Positions 9,368 to 18,324 of a DNA stretch of 44,154 bases are shown here, one piece after another. The stretch is taken from positions 1 to 44,154 of the forward strand of contig CASBRB010000269.1 of the NCBI GenBank assembly GCA_949127975.1, read 5' to 3'. Within the stretch, counting starts at the first letter, position 1; each line of letters begins with the position of its first letter. Below the pieces are notes generated by a model, which was given only the letters and a program-made list of their open reading frames with translations, made no database searches and was not told the DNA's origin. The DNA is from Oscillatoriales cyanobacterium PMM_0019 (lineage in GTDB: Bacteria; Cyanobacteriota; Cyanobacteriia; Cyanobacteriales; CASBRB01). Position numbers and translations under genes: made by a program.

Positions 9368-10636
9368 CTAAGAAAGATGCGCAACTCTAACATCAGGGGC
9401 AGGAGTACCAATAGAAATTTGGTTATCCTGTACGCTGAAGGCGATAGCCTGCAAAGCTGCTAATAGATTATTAACAGCGCCTACCCAATCACGGGGATAA
9501 TTAAAACCACATGATGGGCATTTAAAAACCTTGTTTCCCCCAAGCTTGTGGTGAATCTTTCCACAATGGGGACAGGTTTTTGATGTATAAGACTCGTTAA
9601 TACGGATGATTAACACTCCTTGACGCTTGGCAGCCTGTTCTAAATGTTCTGCAAAGCGTCCAAAAGCCCAACTCAACATATTGCGAACTGATTTCTTATT
9701 AATCTTCCTGGTTGCCTTAAGAACCATCTGTGATGTTTCATAAGTAGGAAGAAATACAAGTTTGTAAGTGTTCACAATTAAGTTAGTGGTTTTTCTGTGT
9801 AAATCATCAACCAAGCAACTAATTTTAAACCGCAGCCTACGAATTGCTAGTTGCAGCTTATAACGCAGTCTCTTGTTGGCTTTACCTTTGGCTTTAACTT
9901 TTTGGCTAATTAATTTGTCAAGGTGCAGACATAATCTAGTAATACGCCCAATATCTCCCTTGCCAATCTCCAAAATATTTTCGCCATCGTAACCAGTAAG
10001 AAAACAGCGATTCCCTGGATCAAACGCAATCACTTTATCTGAACCAGTCACAATCACTGATTTATACTGTGGGAAGCAAGCAAACCATTGTCCACGTTGA
10101 TAGACGAGTTCTGTACCATACTCACATTTTTGTGGGACTTCATAACCCCACGCAGTACAATACAACAAGCCTTTCACCTTTGTAGGAAACCAAGTACCAT
10201 TTTTATAAGCATCATTCTTAAACTGAATAACTTGTGATTTATCCCGACAAGAACGAAACCTCATTTTGGATAAACCACGCTCCCCAACAGGTTTAGACAT
10301 CCAAGCTTTTTTAGCTTGCTTACTCGCTTGTTCTGCTTCACAAACCGCCTCTTGTCGGGTTTTCCCTAAACACTTTGTCCTCTGGGTACTGTTGGCAGCA
10401 ATATTCAGATTGTCTCTCAAGTGAGTCACGTTGGGAACTGGTACTAACCCTTGCATAACAAACAGTTCTAACTGCTCGTACCCGTCCTGATAATCCTTCA
10501 ACTTCCGTTTTAATGAAGCGTCTGTGACCACCTGGTGTTCGGTACGTTTTGAGCATACCTTCACGATCCCATCGTCGCTAGAGTCAAAGATGAACTCCTT
10601 TGAAACAGCCTGCCGCCCTTGGTGTGATGTACTCAT
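9368..10636 (-). pseudogene. tnpB: TnpB of an IS607-type element, N-terminus lost in a deletion
   Basis: The 422-codon ORF contains most of a TnpB (Cas12-ancestor, RNA-guided nuclease of IS200/IS605 and IS607 elements). RuvC-I is at AFDPGNRCFLTG and RuvC-II Glu in PTYETSQM. A zinc finger has the pairs CPHC and CPSC, and RuvC-III Asp is in YPRDWVGAVNN. Roughly the first 90 residues are not TnpB: they are the tnpA coding sequence read in another frame. A deletion has therefore fused the front of tnpA to the back of tnpB and removed the TnpB N-terminal domain. The protein is unlikely to work. The 3' end of tnpB, where the guide (omega) RNA normally overlaps, is still present. Confidence 0.82.
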
Positions 10637-10643
10637 CGGTCAT
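10338..10643 (-). pseudogene. tnpA: Truncated serine-recombinase TnpA of IS607 family, two nonsense codons
   Basis: Reading from ATG 10643, one frame gives an IS607 TnpA start (MTDEYITPRAAG), a TGA at 10586-10584, a TAG at 10580-10578, then RRWDREGMLKTYRTPGGHRRF-like MerR-type DNA-binding sequence. The serine-recombinase motif YARVSTSSQRDSLERQ follows. It ends at a stop after about 101 codons, while intact TnpA is about 200. The two stops fall inside the helix-turn-helix, and the catalytic domain is cut off shortly after the active-site serine region. The overlap with the tnpB ORF in another frame shows where the deletion joined the two genes. Confidence 0.8.
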
Positions 10644-10792
10644 ACGTGACGCATCAACACTACCTCTCGATTGTAGCTAGCTCTTTTAGATTTGTCAAGC
10701 TATATTACCTTCATGAGATATCTCCCTATCTAATCAAAGCTCTAGAAATTTACAGCCCCGATCGGTAGGGATTAATATTATCTTATAAAAAC

Positions 10793-11488
10793 TTAATCTA
10801 GTCGCAATCCTGGGGGTACTGGATTGTTCCCTGCCAGGAGTTGCGCTTTCATGGCCCCTAACTCTGCGTCAATTTCATTGTTATCTTCCAACGAGAGAAA
10901 TTTTTTTGCTAGATCGTCGCTGTTGAGGGAAGCGAGAGCTTCGGATTGAGCTTCCAACTGCAGGACTTTATCTTCCATCTTCTCGAAAGCTTTTAAGGAA
11001 CTGTCACTATTGACATTGCCCAGCATTTCGTTAAGTCTCACGGCAGCTTGAGCCGATCGGGCACGGGCGATATACATATCTTTTTTGGTTCTCATCTCAA
11101 ATATTTTTCTCTCCAGTGTCCCCATATCCTGCTTCAGCTTGCTGACGAGGGCGTTTTGCTGCTGAATTTGTTGAAACAGCGCCTGTGCCGTCTCCTGGTA
11201 AGATTTGCGCTTGGTTAGGGCTTGCCGCGCTAAATCGTCGTCCCCCTTTTGCAGTGCTAACTGGGCACGACGATACCATTCATCGGCTGTGGTTTGATTT
11301 TGGCTGTGTTGTCGATCCGTGCGTTTTTGGGTGGCGATCGCACACGCCACCGCCTGTCGCATTTGAATCACATTTTGCTGCATATTTTCCACAGTCTGCT
11401 CCAGGATTTTTTCTGGATCTTCTGCTTGACTAATCAGACTGTTTATGTTAGAACGAACTACCCGCCATATGCGATCGATCAATCCCAT
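10793..11488 (-). CDS. pspA: PspA/IM30 family protein without the Vipp1 tail
   Basis: 231 residues from ATG 11488, chosen because MGLIDRIWRVVRSNINSLIS aligns with the start of Vipp1. A longer in-frame start at 11560 would add an unrelated 24-residue leader and overlap the upstream gene. It shares the EDPEKILEQ segment and long coiled coil with the Vipp1 at 8471-9244, but ends at the core and lacks the ELEELKRKL-type helix. PspA proteins bind stressed inner membranes and counter proton leakage. It starts 19 bp after the stop of the SPOR-like gene, so the two probably share a transcript. The relation to Vipp1 suggests an old tandem duplication. Confidence 0.9.
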   Translation of the reverse strand: MGLIDRIWRVVRSNINSLISQAEDPEKILEQTVENMQQNVIQMRQAVACAIATQKRTDRQHSQNQTTADEWYRRAQLALQKGDDDLARQALTKRKSYQETAQALFQQIQQQNALVSKLKQDMGTLERKIFEMRTKKDMYIARARSAQAAVRLNEMLGNVNSDSSLKAFEKMEDKVLQLEAQSEALASLNSDDLAKKFLSLEDNNEIDAELGAMKAQLLAGNNPVPPGLRLD

Positions 11489-11507
11489 AACTGCTACTCC
11501 CGAAAGT

Positions 11508-12815
11508 TTATGGATGATAAACCCAGGCAGAAATACCTTTTTGTTGAAGTTCCTGAGCAAATGTTAGAGCTTGATACTCTTTATTGAAAGCTGCCACTTG
11601 AATGCGTTCGCCATCAGGGAAGTTAATCATATAGGCAGTTTGAGCAATTTTGCGTACCTGTGCTAAATGGGTTGGGCTGACGTAGTTAGTCAGTACGTAA
11701 TAGTAATCCTTTCGCAGCCGTGTAGAGCTTGGTCCCATTTTAGTGGCACTCACAGACGTTGCTGGTGTCTTTTTAATGCTGGGTGTAGGTTTTGGCACCT
11801 GGGAAGAAGGTGTTGGTGCAGTTGGTTTGATTGACGTAGGACCTGCCAGGGGTGGGAGATCTGGAGGTGGCTGTACCGAAGGTGGTAACAGAGCGTCTGC
11901 TAAATCTTTAGGATTTCCCTTAACAACAGTGCTAGTTCCAGGATTTACCACCGCAGTTGGTGAGGCTGGCTGTAACCGAGTCGCAACAGCACTGGATTTT
12001 TTTTTCAAAGCAGGAAGGGTATTTAAATTCAAATCTACAAATTCATCGGCAGCGAGATTCGGACCGTTAACAATTGGCGATGCTGTTACTGTTGAGTCGG
12101 TGGCTGGTGCTTTCTGTGGTTTATTTGGAGCCACAGTGGACGTTCGGGGCTTACTGCCCATACCCAGATTGCTGGTTTGTTTCACCACTAAATAGCCCAA
12201 AAGGGCACAGCAAAACAGCAATATTAATATGGACACGGCTGCCAGTGGAGTCAACCATTTGGCTGGTACGCGACGTTCTGTCTGGATTTGAGTTTCTTCG
12301 TCAGCCAGACTCCATAGCAGTTGTTCTGAAGACTCTAGATAGTCTTCTGGCGGCACGGGGGTAGCACCTTGGTAAACTAAATTTCCTCCCACAGATGCCA
12401 TCCTTGAGGTTTCCCTACCATCAGCAGGATGTTCGGGGCTTGGATGTGCTGGTTCGGCTGTACTGAAATCAGTACTAGAGGCGTAAGTCGATGAAGATGG
12501 CTGCTGAATATTTGGTATTGTTTGCGCAGCAGGCGTCGTTTCTACATATCCATCAGCGGAATTCGGGGCTGACGTTGCTTCTGATGCTAACCCCTCACCG
12601 AGGGACTGATTCCTAAATGCTGTAGGTTCTAGGGAAATCAAGTCTATAGATTTACCAGATGAATGCCCCATAGCGGACATCACCGGACGTTTTCCTCTTT
12701 GACGCCGATAGCGGGTTAATTCTTCCTCAAGTTGGATGTCAAGACTGCTTAAAGCTGCTTGTAAGGTTGGGTTGATGGACTGAGTTGGTGAGACAACAGA
12801 GGGAGCTTGACTCAT
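11508..12815 (-). CDS. Single-pass membrane protein with C-terminal SPOR-like domain
   Basis: 435 residues. About 185 N-terminal residues are polar and presumably cytoplasmic. One membrane segment (about 187-212, LTPLAAVSILILLFCCALLG) is followed by a Pro/Thr/Ser/Ala-rich linker. A compact C-terminal domain (about 365-435, DYYYVLTNY...QVAAFNKEYQALTFAQEL) resembles SPOR domains, which bind denuded septal peptidoglycan. The topology matches cell-envelope or division proteins. It sits directly upstream of pspA. The SPOR assignment rests on pattern only (length, RIQVAAF, final hydrophobic strand). Confidence 0.75.
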   Translation of the reverse strand: MSQAPSVVSPTQSINPTLQAALSSLDIQLEEELTRYRRQRGKRPVMSAMGHSSGKSIDLISLEPTAFRNQSLGEGLASEATSAPNSADGYVETTPAAQTIPNIQQPSSSTYASSTDFSTAEPAHPSPEHPADGRETSRMASVGGNLVYQGATPVPPEDYLESSEQLLWSLADEETQIQTERRVPAKWLTPLAAVSILILLFCCALLGYLVVKQTSNLGMGSKPRTSTVAPNKPQKAPATDSTVTASPIVNGPNLAADEFVDLNLNTLPALKKKSSAVATRLQPASPTAVVNPGTSTVVKGNPKDLADALLPPSVQPPPDLPPLAGPTSIKPTAPTPSSQVPKPTPSIKKTPATSVSATKMGPSSTRLRKDYYYVLTNYVSPTHLAQVRKIAQTAYMINFPDGERIQVAAFNKEYQALTFAQELQQKGISAWVYHP

Positions 12816-13006
12816 GGCTGGGTTCCTAACCAGTTTTTTAATTGCTGATTTTAGACGGGTATTGAGCTGGTAGCGGTTGTTTTAAATTTATTGCACATTT
12901 TGTGCATAAAGGCAACGATCGCGATCGATCAACAACAGTTTCGGTTTAGCTACTATCTAATGAGATAGGTGGCAATCTGGTGAGAGTCGATACCTGGTAA
13001 CTGACG

Positions 13007-13570
13007 ATGTCATTCAAATCGCTCAATCATATCTTAATAGATCTGGAAAGTCACGCGGCTTTTCAGGGGGTGCTAGAGTTTCGACATCTTTCCGCCTGTT
13101 GGACTCAGGTTGTGGGAGCAACGGTTCGGGTACATACTCGCCCAGTTTCCATATCCAGGGGTGTGCTGTGGGTAGCTACATCTAGTTCTTCCTGGGCACA
13201 AAATCTTTCTTTCCAGCGACATGGAATATTGAAGAAGTTAAACGCCCTCCTGCCTAGTCCATTAGAAGACATTCGCTTTTCTACGGCGCAGTGGTCCAAC
13301 GACGCTAGCCACAACAACTCCCAGGATGCTCAAGTAAACCAGCATCCCAGCTTTGTTGGTGAGCCTGAGTCTATACCATCGGGGAGTATGGGGTCTGCAC
13401 TGAAAGACCCTAACGCGGCTTTTGATCACTGGGCCAAGGTAGTCCAGAAGCTCACGCAACACTTACCTGTTTGCCCCCAGTGCCAGTGTCCCACGCCAAT
13501 GGGAGAACTCCAACGCTGGGGGGTTTGTGCCCTCTGTACTGCTAAAGAATTTAAATGTGAAAATTTTTGA
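13007..13570 (+). CDS. DUF721 (DciA-like) protein with C-terminal zinc ribbon
   Basis: 187 residues. The first ~90 carry the DUF721 pattern (HILIDLESHAAFQ...WTQVVGATVRVHTRPVSI...LWVATSSSSWAQNLSFQ). DciA proteins of this family help load the replicative helicase in bacteria lacking DnaC. A poorly conserved middle leads to a C-terminal CPQC...CALC pair that should bind one zinc. It is transcribed divergently from the SPOR-like gene. The stop is only 2 bp before a 20-copy 7-bp tandem repeat, so the 3' untranslated region is repeat-derived. Confidence 0.82.
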   Translation: MSFKSLNHILIDLESHAAFQGVLEFRHLSACWTQVVGATVRVHTRPVSISRGVLWVATSSSSWAQNLSFQRHGILKKLNALLPSPLEDIRFSTAQWSNDASHNNSQDAQVNQHPSFVGEPESIPSGSMGSALKDPNAAFDHWAKVVQKLTQHLPVCPQCQCPTPMGELQRWGVCALCTAKEFKCENF

Positions 13571-13571
13571 A

Positions 13572-13712
<141 letters not shown>

Positions 13713-14159
13713 ACATACATTCATTTTCTGCTGCAGACCTCTTATCAATTTCTACCCTTAGATAGATGATTAAGTATATATGGTTTGGGGGGGTTTCCTT
13801 GACTGATTAGCTTATTTGTTGATTTTTGCCACTTGAACCGATAGTTTCAAGCTGGATTCCATAGTGGAATTCAGTTGTCTAATGACTTCCTTCTATTTGA
13901 CGTTTGGCTTGATCCCTACCTGGTTTATAGCAAATCAGTATGGTTGCTCATCATACTCCTAAAGAAATAGGTGGCTTTTACTCGCGCCAATGTATCTTTC
14001 TATAAAGAGATTCTAAAGAAATTATAAAGGAATAATTTGGTTGGGGATCGCTAGAAACTATACAGGTAATTGATTACCAGCTTTCAGACCCTAAAATCGT
14101 ACCAGCTAAATTGAAAGATGAAGACTAAATCAAAACAATACCATCGAAGAGCAATCGCC
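13713..14159. other. Intergenic region upstream of the small four-Cys gene
   Basis: AT-rich spacer with no convincing gene. The only structure I see is a small inverted repeat near 13852-13875 (ATTCCA and TGGAAT arms). An in-frame ATG at 14118 would extend the next gene by 14 residues; I prefer 14160. Confidence 0.5.
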
Positions 14160-14465
14160 ATGAAGACACTAAATGATTTTACTTCTGCTTGTCGTTATTG
14201 CCGGTATTACAACCCGGAAGGACGTCGCGGTGGTATGTGTCAGCAACTGGGGGTTCCTGTACGAGGCACCTGGAAGGCTTGTTCATTGGCGCTCCCACCC
14301 TTTGCACCTTCTTGGGAAACTTTGGAAGGGATGATGATTTTATCAGATAAAAACCTAAAAATACAGGAAACAATAGCGTCAAACTGTGCTTTAGGCTACA
14401 CTGAACCAAAAATCGCAGAAGAAAAGATACCTTCTACCCCAACAAAGCTAGCTGCCTTAGTGTAG
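14160..14465 (+). CDS. Small conserved-looking four-cysteine protein
   Basis: 101 residues from ATG 14160 (MKTLNDFTSA...). The N-terminal half has Cys11 and Cys14 in CRYCRYY, Cys27 in GGMCQQLG and Cys41 in WKACSLALPPFAPSWE. This CxxC...C...C spacing looks like a metal site (zinc or iron-sulfur). The tail is polar and repeat-free. Small proteins of this type occur in cyanobacteria without assigned function; I do not know the role. A longer start at 14118 adds a basic leader. It is convergent with menB, and a hairpin lies between them. Confidence 0.7.
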   Translation: MKTLNDFTSACRYCRYYNPEGRRGGMCQQLGVPVRGTWKACSLALPPFAPSWETLEGMMILSDKNLKIQETIASNCALGYTEPKIAEEKIPSTPTKLAALV

Positions 14466-14504
14466 TTAACCCTTGAAAAGAAAAATTTTATCTAAAAATT
14501 TTAA

Positions 14505-14529
14505 GTAGGGTGATCTCAGATCGCCCTAC
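14505..14529. terminator. Hairpin between convergent genes
   Basis: The arms GTAGGGTGATC and GATCGCCCTAC pair over 11 positions with one G-T mismatch and a 3-nt loop. It is flanked by AAAATTTT-like runs on the left and AAGTTTTAAAA on the right, so it could stop transcription from both the four-Cys gene and menB. Confidence 0.55.
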
Positions 14530-14573
14530 AAGTTTTAAAAGAAACCCAACCCCAATACCCCTTGCCCCTGCTC

Positions 14574-15407
14574 CTAAGGTAGCCAGGGGTATTGGCGAAA
14601 ATCGGGTTGACGTTTTTCCAGGAATGCCTGTTTGCCTTCGGCTGCTTCTTCAGTCATGTAATATAGGAGAGTGGCGTTACCAGCGAGTTCTTGCAGACCA
14701 GCTTGACCGTCGCAGTCGGCATTAAAGGCAGCTTTTAAGCAGCGAATCGCGATCGGACTTTTTTCTAAAATTTCTGATGCCCATTCAATACCTTCCGGTT
14801 CTAGTTGAGCCACTGGAACCACACAATTAACTAAGCCCATGTCCAGGGCGAGCTGTGCATTGTACTGGCGGCAGAGAAACCAAATTTCCCGCGCTTTTTT
14901 TTGCCCGACAATCCGCGCCAAATAGCTAGCGCCAAAACCGCCGTCGAAACTGCCTACTTTGGGACCAGTTTGACCAAAAATAGCATTATCGGCAGCAATT
15001 GTCAGATCGCAAATTAGGTGCAGGACGTGCCCACCCCCAATGGCGTATCCAGCAACCAAGGCAATCACGACTTTAGGCATGGAGCGGATGAGGCGTTGCA
15101 AGTCGAGGACGTTTAAGCGTGGGATGCCGGATTCGTCAACGTAACCACCATCACCGCGAACACTTTGATCCCCACCAGCACAGAAGGCGTATTTGCCGTC
15201 AGTATGAGGTCCAGCCCCAGTGAATAGCACCACGCCGATGTTGGTGTCTTCGCGGGCATCACAAAAAGCGTCGTAAAGTTCAAAAACTGTTTTAGGACGA
15301 AATGCGTTACGCTTGTGAGGACGGTTGATGACAATTTTGGCGATGCCGTCGGTTTTGTAATATAGGATGTCTTCGTAGGTTTTGGCGGGTTGCCAGTTAA
15401 TTTGCAT
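14574..15407 (-). CDS. menB: 1,4-dihydroxy-2-naphthoyl-CoA synthase
   Basis: 277 residues, crotonase fold. MenB closes the second ring of naphthoquinone from o-succinylbenzoyl-CoA. Signature segments are [45 protein letters not shown] and the C-terminal [12 protein letters not shown]. The [12 protein letters not shown] form has Gly where actinobacterial enzymes have a catalytic Asp; this is the class reported to use bicarbonate as catalytic base. The product feeds phylloquinone of photosystem I. It lies 7 kb from menD/F and 10 kb from menA/H/C, separated by an accessory island. Confidence 0.97.
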   Translation of the reverse strand: MQINWQPAKTYEDILYYKTDGIAKIVINRPHKRNAFRPKTVFELYDAFCDAREDTNIGVVLFTGAGPHTDGKYAFCAGGDQSVRGDGGYVDESGIPRLNVLDLQRLIRSMPKVVIALVAGYAIGGGHVLHLICDLTIAADNAIFGQTGPKVGSFDGGFGASYLARIVGQKKAREIWFLCRQYNAQLALDMGLVNCVVPVAQLEPEGIEWASEILEKSPIAIRCLKAAFNADCDGQAGLQELAGNATLLYYMTEEAAEGKQAFLEKRQPDFRQYPWLP

Positions 15408-15468
15408 AAGTCAAGGGTGCGGAAGTTAGCCTGAGAATTTTAACCTATGGTAAATCTATTGAACTAAG

Positions 15469-15493
15469 AATCCCCTTATTTTTAGACCGGGGA
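15469..15493. repeat. TCCCC/GGGGA hairpin
   Basis: Short hairpin followed by ATGTCAA, in the menB/kinase divergent spacer. The sequence AGAATCCCC...GGGGA.TGTCAA recurs at 29954-29986. Such hairpins occur at the right ends of IS200/IS605-type elements, but no transposase is attached here. Confidence 0.4.
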
Positions 15494-15531
15494 ATGTCAA
15501 GATAGACTCAATTAGCTGATCTCTACCCAGT

Positions 15532-17283
15532 ATGAGCTACTGCCTCAATCCCCATTGCCAGAATCCCAAGAACCAAGCTGGGACAATATTTTGCCAAAAT
15601 TGTGGGTCAAAGTTATTGCTTGGCGATCGCTATCGTGCTATTGAACCTATTGGTCAAGGTAGCTTTGGCAGAACTTTCGTGGCAGTGGATGAGTACAAGC
15701 CATCCAAACCGTACTGCGTAATTAAGCAGTTTTTACCCCAAGACACCAGTTGGGATCAAGCAGCTAAATTGTTTCAACAAGAAGCACAGCGGCTAGAAGA
15801 GTTGGGCAAGCATCCCCAAATTCCCGACTTGCTAGCCCATTTTGAGCAGGACTCACGCCTGTACCTCGTACAAGAGTATATTGAAGGGCAGAACTTAGCT
15901 GAGGAACTCCAACAGAACGGCTGTTTCAGCGAAGTCCAAACATGGGCTCTGCTCAATGATTTACTGCCAGTGTTGCAGTTTGTCCACGATGGACAGGTAA
16001 TTCACCGAGATATTAAACCACAAAACATTATTCGTCGCCATACTGATGGCAAGCTATTTTTAGTCGATTTTGGTGCTAGTAAGCTGCTCTCGACTAGCGC
16101 CCTGGCAAAAACTGGAACCATGATTGGTACCCCCGGCTATATTGCTCCAGAACAAATCGAAGGGAAAGCCGTTTTCGCCAGCGATCTCTATAGCTTGGGA
16201 ATCACCTGCATTTATCTGCTAACAGGAATCAACCCGTTTCGCCTGCTCAGCGTTGGCATCAATACCTGGCAGACCTATCTCAGTAACTCTGTCAGTATTC
16301 AGTTAGTTCGTATTATCGACAAGCTGTTATATCCAGATATAAAACAACGCTATCAATCGGCAGTTGAGGTAATGGTAGATATCACTAATTTCCAGTCTAT
16401 CAATACTACTCCCTTAACTAGCACACCTATCTTTTGCAATCTCCCGCCACCAGCAACAACTGAATCGGCACTTGTCGTCGCTAAAATTGGTTCAGCTAAC
16501 TATAGAAACATTGCTCAAGCGATCAAAAACGCTCAGCCTGGGACTCGCATCCTGGTGCGTCCTGGCTTTTACCAGGAAAGTTTGGTGATTGATAAGCCTC
16601 TAGAGATACTAGGTGATGGTTTGGTGACGGATATCATCGTTGAAAGTAAAGGTTCGCCCTGTATCCGCATGCAGACTGATTATGCAGTGGTGCGTGGTTT
16701 GACACTGCGTCACCGCGCTGGTAATTTCTTTTTTGAAAACTCTGACTACGCTGTTGATATTCGCCAAGGGCAATTGATTCTGGAAAATTGCGACATCAGT
16801 TCTATAGTAGCTACCTGTGTAAAAATTCACGGTGACTCGGCCGATCCTCGCATTCGTGGCTGCAAAATTCACAATGGTAAAGGGCGTGGGGTTCTGGTTA
16901 CTAAGCATGGGCGCGGTATTTTAGAGAGTTGCGAAATTTTTGGCAATCACTTCGAGGTACAAATCTCCTCTGGCGGTAATCCCATTATCCGAAATTGCCA
17001 AATCCATGATGGCAAGGGTTTTGGTATTTGGGTTGATGAGAACAGCCAGGTAACGGTGGAGGATTGCTACATTTTTGGCAATGTCGAGGTAGGAGTTTAT
17101 ATCAGCTCTGGTAGCAACGCCACTATCCGGCGATGCCACATTAATTTTAATGAAGGTCATGCTGTATGCGTATCTCTCAATGGTGCAGGAACAGTTGAAA
17201 ACTGCGACTTAACAGGCAATAGTGGCGGTGCGTGGAACATCGCTTCTGGGGGTTCAGTGCGTCGCAGCGGAAATAGAGAATAG
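15532..17283 (+). CDS. Zinc-ribbon Ser/Thr protein kinase fused to a right-handed beta-helix
   Basis: 583 residues. A zinc ribbon (Cys4, Cys9, Cys21, Cys24) is followed by a protein kinase domain (about 34-290) with glycine loop GQGSFGRTFV (41-50), Lys65, catalytic HRDIKPQN, DFGAS and GTPGYIAPEQ; all catalytic residues are present. After a linker, residues ~305-580 form a parallel beta-helix. It starts with the pectate-lyase-like AQAIKNAQPGTRILVRPGFYQE unit and continues with ~23-residue rungs (IRNCQIHDGKGFGIWV, VEDCYIFGNVEVGVYI). There is no signal peptide or membrane span. Beta-helices of this sort bind carbohydrates or act as scaffolds; here one likely recruits the kinase or its target. 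It is divergent from menB. Confidence 0.9.
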   Translation: MSYCLNPHCQNPKNQAGTIFCQNCGSKLLLGDRYRAIEPIGQGSFGRTFVAVDEYKPSKPYCVIKQFLPQDTSWDQAAKLFQQEAQRLEELGKHPQIPDLLAHFEQDSRLYLVQEYIEGQNLAEELQQNGCFSEVQTWALLNDLLPVLQFVHDGQVIHRDIKPQNIIRRHTDGKLFLVDFGASKLLSTSALAKTGTMIGTPGYIAPEQIEGKAVFASDLYSLGITCIYLLTGINPFRLLSVGINTWQTYLSNSVSIQLVRIIDKLLYPDIKQRYQSAVEVMVDITNFQSINTTPLTSTPIFCNLPPPATTESALVVAKIGSANYRNIAQAIKNAQPGTRILVRPGFYQESLVIDKPLEILGDGLVTDIIVESKGSPCIRMQTDYAVVRGLTLRHRAGNFFFENSDYAVDIRQGQLILENCDISSIVATCVKIHGDSADPRIRGCKIHNGKGRGVLVTKHGRGILESCEIFGNHFEVQISSGGNPIIRNCQIHDGKGFGIWVDENSQVTVEDCYIFGNVEVGVYISSGSNATIRRCHINFNEGHAVCVSLNGAGTVENCDLTGNSGGAWNIASGGSVRRSGNRE

Positions 17284-17432
17284 AATAAAGCGATCACAAT
17301 TCGTAGGGGCAATCCCCCTGTGGTTGCCCAGTGTGCCAGTGTGCGTAATTTGTAGGTTGGGTTGAGGAACGAAACCCAACATCACCCGTGTGGGTTTATG
17401 TTGGGTAACGCGATAGCGAAACCCAAGCTACA

Positions 17433-17566
17433 ACTGCCTCTATATATAGCGGGTTCGTAGGGGCAAAGAGGGAGAGGGAGAGGGAAAAGGAAAGGGAAGA
17501 ATTCACTCTTTCCCTTTCCCTTTCCCTTTCCCTTGTCCTGTGTGTGCCCAGTTTGCGTAAGTCCTG
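17433..17566. repeat. Expanded copy of the ~90-bp palindromic element
   Basis: It keeps the ends of the family (ACTGCCTCTATATATAGCGG on one side, TTGCGTAAGTCCTG on the other). The middle is replaced by purine-rich GGGAGA/GGGAAA runs facing pyrimidine-rich CCCTTT runs. These can pair, so the expansion keeps the hairpin. A second copy with the same type of filling is at 19854-20010. Confidence 0.75.
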
Positions 17567-17567
17567 T

Positions 17568-17606
17568 CATAGTTAATCCAAGTTCGCGTCAAAGTTAGAC
17601 TATGAA
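17568..17606. repeat. 39-bp sequence shared with the region upstream of the 19433 ORF
   Basis: About 85% identical to 19399-19437. Both begin CATAGTT and end in ACTATGAA, giving short terminal inverted repeats. At 19399 it leads into the ATG of a truncated ORF; here it is followed by other repeats. It may be the end of an unrecognised mobile element. Confidence 0.5.
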
Positions 17607-17620
17607 TTGCCCGACAGCCC

Positions 17621-17642
17621 GCCAGGGGTTTAAACCCCTGGC
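17621..17642. repeat. Perfect 22-bp palindrome
   Basis: Arms GCCAGGGGTTT and AAACCCCTGGC meet at the centre. It is followed by an AGTCCTCT/AGAGGACT hairpin at 17653-17671. Together they look like one compound intergenic repeat. Confidence 0.7.
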
Positions 17643-17743
17643 TAATAGCTCAAGTCCTCTGAAAGAGGACTAATCAGTTTACCACCTTTTAACCAGGTAT
17701 TAGCACCTGCTAAGGCTAGGCCCGATCATACGTAGTAAGGGGT

Positions 17744-17834
17744 CAGGACTTACGCACTGCCTCTATATATAGCGGGTTCGTAGGGGCAAACCCCCTGTGG
17801 TTGCCCCTATATATGCCAGTGTGCGTAAGTCCTG
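17744..17834. repeat. ~90-bp palindromic (MITE-like) element, complete copy
   Basis: 91 bp bounded by a perfect 14-bp terminal inverted repeat (CAGGACTTACGCAC and GTGCGTAAGTCCTG), with inner arms CTATATATAGC and CCCTATATATG and a GGGGCAA...TTGCCCC core. The whole unit folds into one long hairpin and encodes nothing. Other copies or partial copies are at 17301, 17433, 19721, 19854, 22371, 27636, 28852, 29855 and 34923. Confidence 0.88.
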
Positions 17835-18324
17835 GGGGTAACTAATACTGGTCGAGCAGCATCTCGTTTCCCGTCTCGTCTCTGGGTAAGATCTGAAAGG
17901 GTACTAAGTTTAATGGACATAAGCACCACCACTCTTCTGATGTGGCTCATAGAGCAATTGGCGTGAGTGAGCACTGTCGATAGCGCAAGCGCGATGACTA
18001 GCGTCGATTGCCTCCGGCCCCAGTACGGGTACGAACTCTCACTTTTTCGCGTTGCTCCCACAGAATCCCCCTCAGAATAATTTTTCTGATGGGGTTCTAT
18101 GACACTTGCCAAAGTGCTTTTAGATAAGCCAGAATTGCTTAAAGAGGTGTGGCAGGCGCTCGATAGTAGTGCTGATAGGTGAGGGGCGCGTGTGAGGGTG
18201 GGTTGCATAAGCTGGAGCCGAGGGAATTGGGTAATGCTCTGGGTGAGAGGATTTTTGAGGTTTTACCCAAAATAAGCGTGCCTGAGTTATAAGTAAGAAC
18301 TGAGAGGAATCGTCACATAAAGCT

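Larger units (their letters stand above)
17284..18324. other. Repeat-rich gap before xisH
   Basis: 1041 bp without an intact gene. In order it holds: a truncated copy of the ~90-bp element (17301-17348), a GTTGGGTT repeat (17351-17380), a variant TTGGGT/ACCCAA palindrome (17401-17429), an expanded element copy (17433-17566), a 39-bp sequence shared with 19399-19437, a 22-bp perfect palindrome, an AGTCCTCT hairpin, a full element copy (17744-17834), one arm of an inverted pair (18036-18061), an imperfect hairpin (18063-18097), and coherent but frame-broken coding text (18099-18291). Confidence 0.8.

Noticed and set aside
10793-11560. 255-residue version of the PspA-like protein
   Set aside because: The extra N-terminal 24 residues overlap the upstream gene and are unlike the family; MGLIDRI at 11488 is the natural start.
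17807-18208. 133-codon minus-strand ORF
   Set aside because: It is built partly from the palindromic element, shows no family features, and has no ribosome-binding site I can support.
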